Positions 16,665 to 25,347 are shown, counted from the first letter of the stretch. The stretch: DNA of 32,880 nucleotides from Candidatus Azambacteria bacterium RIFCSPLOWO2_01_FULL_44_84 (GCA_001774075.1 MEYR01000040.1:1-32880); one strand, 5' to 3'. The notes: generated from the sequence alone by a model not told the origin. Numbers and translations are program-made.

Positions 16665-18536
16665 ATGAACGAAAAGCCCAAGATCAGTGACGATTGGGAA
16701 AATGACATTTTTACCGAAGACCGCGAGGAAGAATTGATTTATCCCTATATTTTAAGGGACGCGCGGGAAGAAGATGACGATGACAGCGGTATTATCAAAA
16801 CTGTACTCTTTAAGAAAAAGATGGGTCGTTATTACGACTGGGATGGGAATCTGCCGATGCTTTTTGGCAGTGAAACCGAATTGGGTTTTCATATCGTCAA
16901 AGAGTTTGACTTGCAAAAATCGCGCCGCATTTATTATTGTCCGGAAGCAATGTATCCGTTTTTCTTGAGAAGGGTTGCCGAAGCGGCAAACGCCTTCAGC
17001 CGCGATCCGGAAACGCCGTGGTTGCGCTCGGCTCTCAACCATTTCGACATTGCGCGCGCTAAGCTTATGGCCAAGGCGGCCGTCGAAGAAAGTGTAAGCG
17101 GACTGCCCGACGCAATTAAAGAAAAAATTTCTGAAAAAGGGCTTTCGGCGAAAGATTTCTTTTTTGGCGAGGTCGGCGTTTTTCTGCCGAACTCATCGCG
17201 CTTGTATATTGACTGCGGTCACCTTGAGTATTCAATAGCCGAATGCCGCGAACCAAGGGACGTAATTTCACTTGAAAAAGCGATGGAATCCTGGATTATG
17301 CAGGTTAAGCCGGAGATTGAAGAGTTCAGCGGCAGGCGAGTCCGTTTGCTTAAGGATAACACCGACCGGAAAGGCAACAGCTACGCCTGCCATACCAATT
17401 TTCTGCTGGGCCGAAGATTTTTCGAGGAAATCTACAAAGGTAATGTCTGGAGCAAGTCATGGGCTAGTTTTCTCGTGACAAGCATCATTTATACCGGTGC
17501 CGGCAAAGTCGGCTCGGAGCGCGGTCAGGAACCCTGCGAATTCCAGATTTCCCAGCGCGCCGATCACTTTTTCCAGATGTTCGGAATGGATACGATGGCG
17601 GATAGGCCGATCATTAATTTCCGCGGCGAAGCTCTGGCGGATGACGAAAAATGGGGCCGCCTGCACGTCATTCTTCACGATTCGAATATGTCGGAATGGG
17701 CGATTTATCTGAAAATGGGCGTTCAGGCGCTGGTTTTGAACATGATGCAGGCCCATTTTTACAACAAGATTGCGGACGATGATTACACCAAATATATTCT
17801 CAAACATCCGATAAGTGATCTGTGGGCGGTTTCGCGCGATCTGACTTGCAAAATCCCTCTGTTTCTTGAAGCCAACGTTCTTGACGCTGACGGCATTGAG
17901 ACCGAATCGGTTTCACCGATAAAAATACAAAAAGTCTGGCACGATTGCGCCAAAAGATTTTACGAAGCGCGCCGTTATTATCCCCGCTGGATTCATGACG
18001 TTCTCTGGAAATGGGGACAGGTTCTCAATTGGCTGGAAGAAGATAATCCTCAACTCGACCGTGTTTTAGACTGGCGGATCAAGAAAAATATCTGTGAACG
18101 GGTTATTGCCCGACGCGCCGAAAAGGGTCAGGAGCTTTCCTGGCATGACGGCAAAATCAAAAACATTGACGGTCTTTACCACGACCTCGGTCCCGACGGT
18201 TATTACAACAAAGCCTTGCGCGCCGGATTGGTGGAGCGCATTGTTACTGACGCCGAGATTCAGAAATTCCGAGAGAACGCCCCCGAAGACACCCGCGCCT
18301 GGGCGCGCTCACAGTTTATCAAGCATTATCTTCCGCATCTTCTTGACGTCAGCTGGGAGATGGTCTCTTTCCTTCTCAAAAAAGACGATATTTTTCAGAT
18401 TCCGGTGATCGTTGAGCTGGAGCCTCTTAAGGGAACCCGCCGGCAAGTCCAAGACATGTTTTTCAGACATTTGTCGTTTGAAGCCTTTTCCTGGGATTAT
18501 CTTGAGAAATTCTTGAACAAGAGAAGCCCCTTCTAA
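16665..18536 (+). CDS. Dop-like member of the PafA/Dop family (paralog 1)
   Basis: LFGSETELG, RLYIDCGHLEYSIAEC, CEFQISQRADH, WGRLHVILHDSNMSEWAIYLKMG; C-terminal LEPLKGTRRQV similar to Dop LEPLRGSKAHV. HENY replaced by HTNF. Confidence 0.88.
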   Translation: MNEKPKISDDWENDIFTEDREEELIYPYILRDAREEDDDDSGIIKTVLFKKKMGRYYDWDGNLPMLFGSETELGFHIVKEFDLQKSRRIYYCPEAMYPFFLRRVAEAANAFSRDPETPWLRSALNHFDIARAKLMAKAAVEESVSGLPDAIKEKISEKGLSAKDFFFGEVGVFLPNSSRLYIDCGHLEYSIAECREPRDVISLEKAMESWIMQVKPEIEEFSGRRVRLLKDNTDRKGNSYACHTNFLLGRRFFEEIYKGNVWSKSWASFLVTSIIYTGAGKVGSERGQEPCEFQISQRADHFFQMFGMDTMADRPIINFRGEALADDEKWGRLHVILHDSNMSEWAIYLKMGVQALVLNMMQAHFYNKIADDDYTKYILKHPISDLWAVSRDLTCKIPLFLEANVLDADGIETESVSPIKIQKVWHDCAKRFYEARRYYPRWIHDVLWKWGQVLNWLEEDNPQLDRVLDWRIKKNICERVIARRAEKGQELSWHDGKIKNIDGLYHDLGPDGYYNKALRAGLVERIVTDAEIQKFRENAPEDTRAWARSQFIKHYLPHLLDVSWEMVSFLLKKDDIFQIPVIVELEPLKGTRRQVQDMFFRHLSFEAFSWDYLEKFLNKRSPF

Positions 18537-18560
18537 AATCCGACTTGAAGTCGGATTTTT
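18535..18560 (+). terminator. Terminator after Dop-like paralog 1
   Basis: AAAATCCGACTTGAAGTCGGATTTTT. Confidence 0.8.
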
Positions 18561-18665
18561 AAATTCGAAATTCGAATATCGAAATTCGAAACAAATTCAA
18601 ATAATTAAAATTAAAAATTCTAAACCGGTTTAAGTTTTTGAATTTATAATTTAGGTATTGTTTCG

Positions 18666-18691
18666 TGTTTCGGATTTCGTGCTTCGGATTT
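18666..18691. repeat. Dispersed repeat copy (26 nt identical to 12861-12886)
   Basis: TGTTTCGGATTTCGTGCTTCGGATTT. Confidence 0.85.
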
Positions 18692-18698
18692 AATCTTG

Positions 18699-18710
18699 TG
18701 TTATCTTTGG
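18699..18710 (+). promoter_or_regulatory. Shared extended -10-like element TGTTATCTTTGG (copy 1)
   Basis: Identical 12-mer at 20639-20650; both followed by YTCTTTGA and an AT-rich leader. Confidence 0.5.
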
Positions 18711-18753
18711 TTTGTTCTTTGAAATTTTAATCCGCCAACCGGAGGAGTTTTGC

Positions 18754-20373
18754 GTGGACCGGAGGATAGTAGGAGAAGAAATTGAGTATTCCAAAGTTTT
18801 AAGAGTAAAAGATTCTGAAGGTAAGTATGTTTATCGGGAGGCGGATGATGAATTTATGCGCCAGATCTTCAAGCAGATTGTTGAGCCCGAACATCCACTT
18901 CAACATGTACAGGACGGGTTTTTTATGGGAAACGGCGGCCAAATTAGGCTTGAACCCAGCGGTCAGCACGTTGAGATAAACACGCCGGAGTGTCTCACCT
19001 TGCGGGATATTGTAGCGCAGGATAAGGCGACCGAGCTTACAGCGCTTCGGCTTACTGCCGCGATTAAGACCAAATTCAATACCGATGTGGTTTTCCACAA
19101 AAAGAATTCCGATTTTCAATCTATTTTTTCAATTGAAGACCGTATCGTTTTGACCGCGGGTAATACAAGGGGATGCCATGAAAATTATTGCGTCGAATCG
19201 GAATTAATATCGGAAATCCAAACGGCGTACCAGAAAACGATCAACCCAAGTTCGTTTCCTGGTTATGAGCAGTTAAGTCTCCGACACCTTTTGCTTTTTA
19301 TGGAGACCCGCCAGATTTTAAGCGGCGGCGGTGGTCTCAAGCGCTTGGCCCGCAAAAACGGTCAAAGCGAGATTATTTATTGCGTTTCGCCTCGCGCATT
19401 GCATACGCATCTTAACTTCGGCAGGTCGACTACCGTTGACGAAACACGTGGCATCATTAACGCGGGCCGCGCCAACGAAGCGCTCGCCGATCCCCACCGA
19501 TTCGGTCGGCTCCATATAGACAGCGGCGACGCCAATATGGCAGAGGTCAGCACTTTTTTGAAATTCGGCACGACCTCTGCGGTACTCGAGATGATCGAAA
19601 ACAAATGTTGGGATGAAACACTTTTGGGCGAAGATCCGGATTATAACGCTTCTTTATTTAGGGCCATCTCGCGCGATCTAACTTGCCGGAGCATCCCGAT
19701 CCGGTTAACGAACGGCGATATCTACGGCGCAATAGACATACAGAAGTTATTTGCCAAGCGATGGAAGGAATATGTTAAGACGCTCGGTTTCCCGGAAGAA
19801 AAAGCGCGGCTTTCCGAACTTTGGCTGGAAGCGCTGCGGTGTCTTGAAACCGACGACCCCAAGGCCGGTCGCTTGCTTGACTGGAAGATAAAACTTCAGT
19901 TTTTCAAAAAATATTGCAAAAAGAAATCCCTGCCGATTGAGCATGAACGGATCGCTACTCTTGATTTGGAGTATCACAATCCAGATCTGCAAAATGGCAT
20001 TTACAACCGTCTTAAAAATAGAGGTTTAGTCGAGCGACTGATTTACGATAGGGATATCGAAAATGCTATCTTGATACCGCCCCAAAATACCCGCGCGAGG
20101 CTTCGGCGGCATTTGTTTGACATTTTTACCGCTTTAGATGTAAAATTCAGCGTGAGATGGGACTTTATCGGTTTTAAATCGGAGAGGTTCTCCGAGTTCG
20201 AATTCCAGTCAACCACCCCCATTGATCTATTAGACCCTTTCGTTTATAGCGTTGAATCCCTTGACATCACCAAAAAAGAAAAGATTATTGTTGAACTTCT
20301 GGAAACCGTTAAAAGAAAACATGACGAAACTAGGGTAGGAGGATCGGACCATGGCGGAGCAGAAGCGGGTTAA
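18754..20373 (+). CDS. Dop/PafA-family paralog 2, catalytic Asp missing; GTG start preferred over 18712
   Basis: GTG 18754 preceded by GGAGGAG (18741-18747). VGEEIEY, CHENY, RGIINAGRANEALADPHRFGRLHIDSGDANMAEVSTFLKFGTT. The expected RLYxD region reads RLEPSGQHVEINTPEC. Confidence 0.88.
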   Translation: MDRRIVGEEIEYSKVLRVKDSEGKYVYREADDEFMRQIFKQIVEPEHPLQHVQDGFFMGNGGQIRLEPSGQHVEINTPECLTLRDIVAQDKATELTALRLTAAIKTKFNTDVVFHKKNSDFQSIFSIEDRIVLTAGNTRGCHENYCVESELISEIQTAYQKTINPSSFPGYEQLSLRHLLLFMETRQILSGGGGLKRLARKNGQSEIIYCVSPRALHTHLNFGRSTTVDETRGIINAGRANEALADPHRFGRLHIDSGDANMAEVSTFLKFGTTSAVLEMIENKCWDETLLGEDPDYNASLFRAISRDLTCRSIPIRLTNGDIYGAIDIQKLFAKRWKEYVKTLGFPEEKARLSELWLEALRCLETDDPKAGRLLDWKIKLQFFKKYCKKKSLPIEHERIATLDLEYHNPDLQNGIYNRLKNRGLVERLIYDRDIENAILIPPQNTRARLRRHLFDIFTALDVKFSVRWDFIGFKSERFSEFEFQSTTPIDLLDPFVYSVESLDITKKEKIIVELLETVKRKHDETRVGGSDHGGAEAG

Positions 20374-20557
20374 GAAGGGCAAGAATGAAGAGGTTGAGCC
20401 GGAGGAGGCCAAGACGGTCAAGAAGACCGTCGAGCAGAGTGCTAAAGAAAAGGAGCGCGATAAAGCGCTTGACGCGCTTGTCGACGAGATCGACGATGTC
20501 TTGGAAGAAAACGCCGAGGAATTCATGAAGTCCTATGTCCAGCGCGGCGGACAATAA
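20351..20557 (+). CDS. pup: Prokaryotic ubiquitin-like protein Pup
   Basis: 68 aa, ends DEIDDVLEENAEEFMKSYVQRGGQ, nearly identical to the mycobacterial Pup C-terminus as I recall it (DEIDDVLEENAEDFVRAYVQKGGQ). Overlaps the preceding gene by 23 nt; RBS GGTAGGAGG. Confidence 0.96.
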   Translation: MAEQKRVKKGKNEEVEPEEAKTVKKTVEQSAKEKERDKALDALVDEIDDVLEENAEEFMKSYVQRGGQ

Positions 20558-20578
20558 TAGATAAAATATAAAAAATAA

Positions 20579-20602
20579 CCGAGTATTTACTCGGATTTTT
20601 TT
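20579..20602 (+). terminator. Terminator after pup
   Basis: CCGAGT-ATTT-ACTCGG then ATTTTTTT. Confidence 0.75.
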
Positions 20603-20638
20603 ATACATAAATTTTGCATTTTGATTTTTGATTTTTTA

Positions 20639-20650
20639 TGTTATCTTTGG
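20639..20650 (+). promoter_or_regulatory. Shared extended -10-like element TGTTATCTTTGG (copy 2)
   Basis: Same 12-mer as 18699-18710, 36 nt upstream of the paralog 3 ATG (20686). Confidence 0.5.
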
Positions 20651-20679
20651 GGCGCTCTTTGATAATTTAAAATCAAGGA

Positions 20680-22167
20680 TTGGACATGCAGAAGCGGCTG
20701 TTTGGCTTGGAAACTGAATATGCCCTTGTGACGGACGAAGAATTCGACTGGCTAGCTATCCAAGAACTTTTGGGCTGTCTCCAGAAACTACCCATTGATC
20801 TTTTCGGTCAGAATACCGACAACTACATTGTAGAGTGCTGGCTTGAAAACGGCGCGAGAATTTATCGCGATCAATCGCATCCGGAATATGCCACGGCCGA
20901 GTGCGAGAATGTTTATAATTTAATTTGCCACGAAAGGGCGGGAGACGAACTGCTTAAAGCCGCTTATGACATTTATTTGCAAAAGCATCCGGAGGCTAGG
21001 GGGAAGATTAGACTTTTAAAAAGCAATTTTGCCGCGCCGAAAATTGATGAGCATACTTCCGAAAGATCCGAGGAGGTTTCTTGGGGTTCTCATGAAAATT
21101 ATCTTGTTGCCAAAAAAGCGAAAATTCGTTTACTGGAGGAGAATCTCCCTCCAATGCTCGTAAGTCGTCAGATTTTCAGTGGCGCAGGCCATATCCAGCC
21201 TCTGCTGGAAAGGTTTGTGCTTTCGGGCCGTCCCTATCATCTGACTCAAGTCGGAAATATTAAAGACGGCGGCCACGCCAAGCAAGCCTTTTTCGTGCGC
21301 GCGCACAGCGAAGCGTCCGATATTGACCATGATCGTTGGTGGCGAATACAGGTCAGCTCATCGGAATCAAACATGCTTGAATTTCCTGTGTGGTTGCGGT
21401 TTATGACTACGCACTTTTGTTTGAGAATGGCGGAAGAAGGTCTTGGTATCAGTAAAGCAAGATATCTCGGTCAGAATTCCACGGATGTTTTCAAAAAGAT
21501 CGGTGAAGATATTCTGCTTAAGGCCACTATTCCGACCCGTTCCTACCATTACTACAGAGCGTTAGAATTCCAGCGCTATTATCTTGAACGCGCTAAACGC
21601 CTCGCACCATTGAACGCTGAAGAGCAAATGGCGCTTCGGGACTGGGAATGGATTTTAGGGCTTTTGGATTGTGATTTGGAACAAGATGAAAATTTATTCC
21701 GTCTTTTCGGAGTTTTGGACTGGGCCACTAAGCTCTGGCTAATAAAACAGCTGATGAGGAAGAATAATCTGGCGCTCGATTCACAGAAAGTCGCGGCCTT
21801 GGACGCCTGTTATCATCTTTTGGGAGGGGCGCCGGGAGAAAGCGTATGGCTGGCGCTTGAGGCCAAGGACAGGATTGAGCCTTTCATCAAAAGATTTGTC
21901 AGACCCGAAGACATTAAACGCGCCATAAATACCCCTCCGGATTCCAGGGCGCGACTTCGCTCGGATTTTCTGAAATTATCCAAAAAAATTAAAGCCGAAT
22001 CTCCGGAATTCGAGCTTTCTGTCACGCGCATGGATTGGGGAAATGCCTGGTTTTATACCGGCAAGAATAATAATCGGGGATGTGTTGATTTTGGCATTAA
22101 AAATCCCTTTTTGAAAAAGTCAAACTCGTTGGAACGTTTTCGCGAGAAATATGCCAATGGAACGTAG
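20680..22167 (+). CDS. PafA-like Pup ligase family protein (paralog 3); start may be ATG 20686
   Basis: KRLFGLETEYAL, NGARIYRDQSHPEYATAEC, WGSHENYLV, C-terminal ...CVDFGIKNPF resembling PafA ...KDPF. Confidence 0.88.
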   Translation: MDMQKRLFGLETEYALVTDEEFDWLAIQELLGCLQKLPIDLFGQNTDNYIVECWLENGARIYRDQSHPEYATAECENVYNLICHERAGDELLKAAYDIYLQKHPEARGKIRLLKSNFAAPKIDEHTSERSEEVSWGSHENYLVAKKAKIRLLEENLPPMLVSRQIFSGAGHIQPLLERFVLSGRPYHLTQVGNIKDGGHAKQAFFVRAHSEASDIDHDRWWRIQVSSSESNMLEFPVWLRFMTTHFCLRMAEEGLGISKARYLGQNSTDVFKKIGEDILLKATIPTRSYHYYRALEFQRYYLERAKRLAPLNAEEQMALRDWEWILGLLDCDLEQDENLFRLFGVLDWATKLWLIKQLMRKNNLALDSQKVAALDACYHLLGGAPGESVWLALEAKDRIEPFIKRFVRPEDIKRAINTPPDSRARLRSDFLKLSKKIKAESPEFELSVTRMDWGNAWFYTGKNNNRGCVDFGIKNPFLKKSNSLERFREKYANGT

Positions 22168-23665
22168 GCTGATGGGCGAGGAGTTAGAGCTGGGTTTGTT
22201 TGTTGCCGAATCCAAAGTCGGCGCCACCGATCATCCATCGTCTTATTTGCTATCGCATCTTCAAGACTGCGGCATTAAATTAGTCGTTTTTAACGGAATT
22301 ATTGATAATTTTGGCGAAATACCCTGCGCGGAACTCGAAAGAATTTATTATTATTGGCTTGAAAACGGAGCGAAGCTCTACACTGATACCGGCGATCACC
22401 CGGAATATGCTACTCCGGAGTGCCAAAGCGCCAGTGAGGTAGTGGCTCATGATAAAGCCGCTGAAATTATATTAAGAAACCTCGCTTTATCGGCGCGCGA
22501 TAAAGTGAAATTAAACATTATAAAAAATAATGTTTGCTATGCCCCGGGGCTTAAAGCTATCGATGTTTTGAATGGCGAAACTTCGTGGGGATTGCATGAA
22601 AATTACCTGGTATCGTCAAGTATTTCACCCTTTGTTTCTCGCGAAGATCAGCCCATAAACGATTTGATTCCGCATTTAGTAAGCCGTACCGTTTACACGG
22701 GAGCCGGGCATATCAAGTTTGACGGTTCCGATTCCAAATACGTGCTTTCAAGCCGCGTTTCATTTTTGGGAAAAGTTTTTGGCGGTTCAACGGGCGCCCT
22801 AAAACCTTTTATCATTAACCGATCGGAAGCGCATACTGACGAAAATAATTTTGGGCGCGTTCAGATTGCTTCAACCGAAGCTAATATGCTGGAATTGCCG
22901 ATTTATTTAAAGTTTTTGACAACCCATTTGTGCTTGCGGCTTCTTGAAGAAGGCTGGCGCTTGCCTGAGGGCTTTGCGCTAGCCAGTCCGATCAGCGTCT
23001 CCGCGTTGAATGAAGATTTGAACTGTAAACTCAATCTGCCGCTTGTGAATGGCGACTCGGTTTCCTCCATAGCGATACAGCGGATGTATTTGGAACAAGC
23101 CCAAAGACTTTCGCCGCAGAGCGATGAAGAACGTCGCGGGCTTGAATTATGGGCCTGGGTTTTGGATCTTCTTTCCCAGGACTTGACCCAAAAAGAAAAT
23201 TTCAAGGGGCTCGTCGGAGTTTTGGACTGGGCGACTAAATTGTATCTGATTAAAGAAAACGCGGCCCGGCATAATCGCTCGCTTGGCGATCCCAGAATTC
23301 TCGTTAAGAATTTCAGTTATCATTCTTTAGACCCTTCTCCCAAAGAAAGTTTGTGGAGTCGGATTTGCGCTCAAGATAAAGAAAAGCCGTTTATCTGCCG
23401 CATCGTAACACCCGCTGATATTGAAGAGGCTATCCGTAAAGCGCCCAAAGGGCGCGCCGCTTTGCGGGGGGAATTTATTAGGCTCGCACACGATTTCTCT
23501 AGTGAGATCGTATTAGGCGCTATCGATTGGCAGGAAGCCAGATGTCTTGTCAAAAACATTAATCAAGTGCTGAAAATTGATTTTGGCTATTCCAATCCTT
23601 TTGCCGAGTTCTCTGAAACTCTGGAATTTTTAAAACAAACCTTAGGAAATACCCCGAACCATTAG
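22151..23665 (+). CDS. PafA-like Pup ligase family protein (paralog 4); overlaps paralog 3
   Basis: RRLMGEELELGL, NGAKLYTDTGDHPEYATPEC, WGLHENYLV, FGRVQIASTEANMLELPIYLKF, shared GVLDWATKL with paralog 3. Confidence 0.88.
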   Translation: MPMERRLMGEELELGLFVAESKVGATDHPSSYLLSHLQDCGIKLVVFNGIIDNFGEIPCAELERIYYYWLENGAKLYTDTGDHPEYATPECQSASEVVAHDKAAEIILRNLALSARDKVKLNIIKNNVCYAPGLKAIDVLNGETSWGLHENYLVSSSISPFVSREDQPINDLIPHLVSRTVYTGAGHIKFDGSDSKYVLSSRVSFLGKVFGGSTGALKPFIINRSEAHTDENNFGRVQIASTEANMLELPIYLKFLTTHLCLRLLEEGWRLPEGFALASPISVSALNEDLNCKLNLPLVNGDSVSSIAIQRMYLEQAQRLSPQSDEERRGLELWAWVLDLLSQDLTQKENFKGLVGVLDWATKLYLIKENAARHNRSLGDPRILVKNFSYHSLDPSPKESLWSRICAQDKEKPFICRIVTPADIEEAIRKAPKGRAALRGEFIRLAHDFSSEIVLGAIDWQEARCLVKNINQVLKIDFGYSNPFAEFSETLEFLKQTLGNTPNH

Positions 23666-23680
23666 GTCTCGGGGATTTTT
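23652..23680 (+). terminator. Terminator after paralog 4
   Basis: CCCCGA...TCGGGGATTTTTATTTTT, overlapping the stop codon. Confidence 0.75.
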
Positions 23681-23714
23681 ATTTTTATGTTGTTTGTTGT
23701 ATGTTGTTTGTTGT

Positions 23715-25292
23715 ATGTCCGATAAGTATTATTTAAAAATCGGAACGGCCGGCGATCTTAAAGACAAGCGGGGAAGGGTATTTTACCGGTTTCTGGAAAT
23801 TTTTTCAGGACTCTTATCGTGGCTGACGATTGCCGCGATTATTTTATTTTCGTGGCTTGCGCCGTTTTGGGCCGCGATTTTTATTATCGCCTTTGATATT
23901 TACTGGCTTTTCAAAGCAATCTATTTATCGCTTCATATGCGCGCTTCATTCGGTAAGATGAGAGCCAATCTAAAAAAGGATTGGCTACAGGAACTTCGCC
24001 AAGTTGAGGCAAAGTCTGAAGACTTAAAAGATTTTAAATGGCAAGATATTTACCATCTAGTTATTCTGCCGATGTCCAAAGAGCCCTTTGAGGTTGTCCA
24101 CGAAAGTTTTGCCGCTTTGCGCAATGTCAACTATCCGCTTGATAAATTTATAGTCGTTTTGGCGACAGAGGAACGTGCCGGCGCGGTCGCCCAAGAGGTG
24201 GCTAATAAAATTGAAAAAGAATTCGGCCATATTTTTTTCCGCTTTTTGGTGACCGCGCATTCCGACGGCATGGCGGGGGAAATCCCCGGAAAAGGTTCTA
24301 ACGAAAACTGGGCCGCGCGTAAAGTAAAAATAGATGTTATCGATGTATTAGGTTTAGATTACCGTCAAATAATTACTTCCGTTTTTGACGTGGACACGGT
24401 CGTGCCGTCAGATTTTTTCGGATGCCTGGCCTGGAATTATCTTACAACGCCCGTCCCGCTCCGATCTTCATTCCAGCCGATTCCTCTTTTCACGAATAAC
24501 ATTTGGCAGGCGCCCGCTTTCGCGCGCATTTTCGCTTTTTCCACCACTTTTTGGCAGATGATTCAACAGGTGCGTTCGGAGCGCCTAATCACTTTTTCTT
24601 CGCAATCCATAAGCTTCAAAGCGCTTGTAGACATTGATTTTTGGCAGACTAATGTTGTGTCCGAGGACTCAAGGATTTTTTGGCAATGCCTTTTGTATTA
24701 TGATGGCGACTGGCGGACGGTGCCGCTTTTCTTTCCGGTTTATATGGACGCCAATGTCGCGTCGACATTCTGGCATACGATGAAAAACCAATATAAGCAA
24801 ATTAGGCGCTGGGCCTATGGCGTGGAAAACAATCCCTATTTTCTGTTCGGTTTCCATAAAAACAAAAAAATACCGCGCTATAAAAGATGGTATCTTAGTT
24901 TTTCAATGATTGAGGGCGCGCATTCGCTTGCCACCAATTCTTTTATAATATTTTTCTTAGGCTGGCTGCCGACTTTTATAGGTCGGGGTGAGTTTTCCGG
25001 CACCCTTCTTTCTTATAACTTGCCGAGAATTACGCGCTATATTATGACATTAGCGATGATTGGCCTTGTTTCGTCAGCTGTTATTTCCGTAATGATTCTT
25101 CCGCCAAGACCTAATCAATTCGGACGGATTAGATTTATCTGGGTGGTTTTACAGTGGATATTATTTCCTATAAATCTAGTCTTTTTCGGTTCAATCCCCG
25201 CGCTTGACGCTCAAACCCGCCTGATGCTCGGAAAATATATGGGATTTTGGGTAACGCCTAAACATCGTGACAATCCTACGAATTACGAATAA
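23715..25292 (+). CDS. Membrane glycosyltransferase family 2-like protein (start MSDKYYLK at 23715 preferred over 23694)
   Basis: Multiple TMs; VFDVDTVVPSDFFG (DxD-like) and QYKQIRRWAYGVE (Q..RRW-like) motifs typical of processive GT2. Confidence 0.7.
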   Translation: MSDKYYLKIGTAGDLKDKRGRVFYRFLEIFSGLLSWLTIAAIILFSWLAPFWAAIFIIAFDIYWLFKAIYLSLHMRASFGKMRANLKKDWLQELRQVEAKSEDLKDFKWQDIYHLVILPMSKEPFEVVHESFAALRNVNYPLDKFIVVLATEERAGAVAQEVANKIEKEFGHIFFRFLVTAHSDGMAGEIPGKGSNENWAARKVKIDVIDVLGLDYRQIITSVFDVDTVVPSDFFGCLAWNYLTTPVPLRSSFQPIPLFTNNIWQAPAFARIFAFSTTFWQMIQQVRSERLITFSSQSISFKALVDIDFWQTNVVSEDSRIFWQCLLYYDGDWRTVPLFFPVYMDANVASTFWHTMKNQYKQIRRWAYGVENNPYFLFGFHKNKKIPRYKRWYLSFSMIEGAHSLATNSFIIFFLGWLPTFIGRGEFSGTLLSYNLPRITRYIMTLAMIGLVSSAVISVMILPPRPNQFGRIRFIWVVLQWILFPINLVFFGSIPALDAQTRLMLGKYMGFWVTPKHRDNPTNYE

Positions 25293-25296
25293 GATC

Positions 25297-25318
25297 GAAT
25301 TACGAATATTCGTAATTC
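25297..25318. repeat. 22-bp perfect palindrome GAATTACGAATATTCGTAATTC with flanking partial copies
   Basis: Self-complementary; further TACGAATTACGAAT and TTCGTAATT copies adjacent. Confidence 0.85.
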
Positions 25319-25347
25319 GCAAAAATTCGTAATTGGTAGGTAAACTT

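Noticed and set aside
23694-23714. N-terminal extension MLYVVCC of the glycosyltransferase
   Set aside because: Encoded by a TGTTGTTTGTTGTA tandem-repeat spacer; ATG at 23715 is the more likely start.
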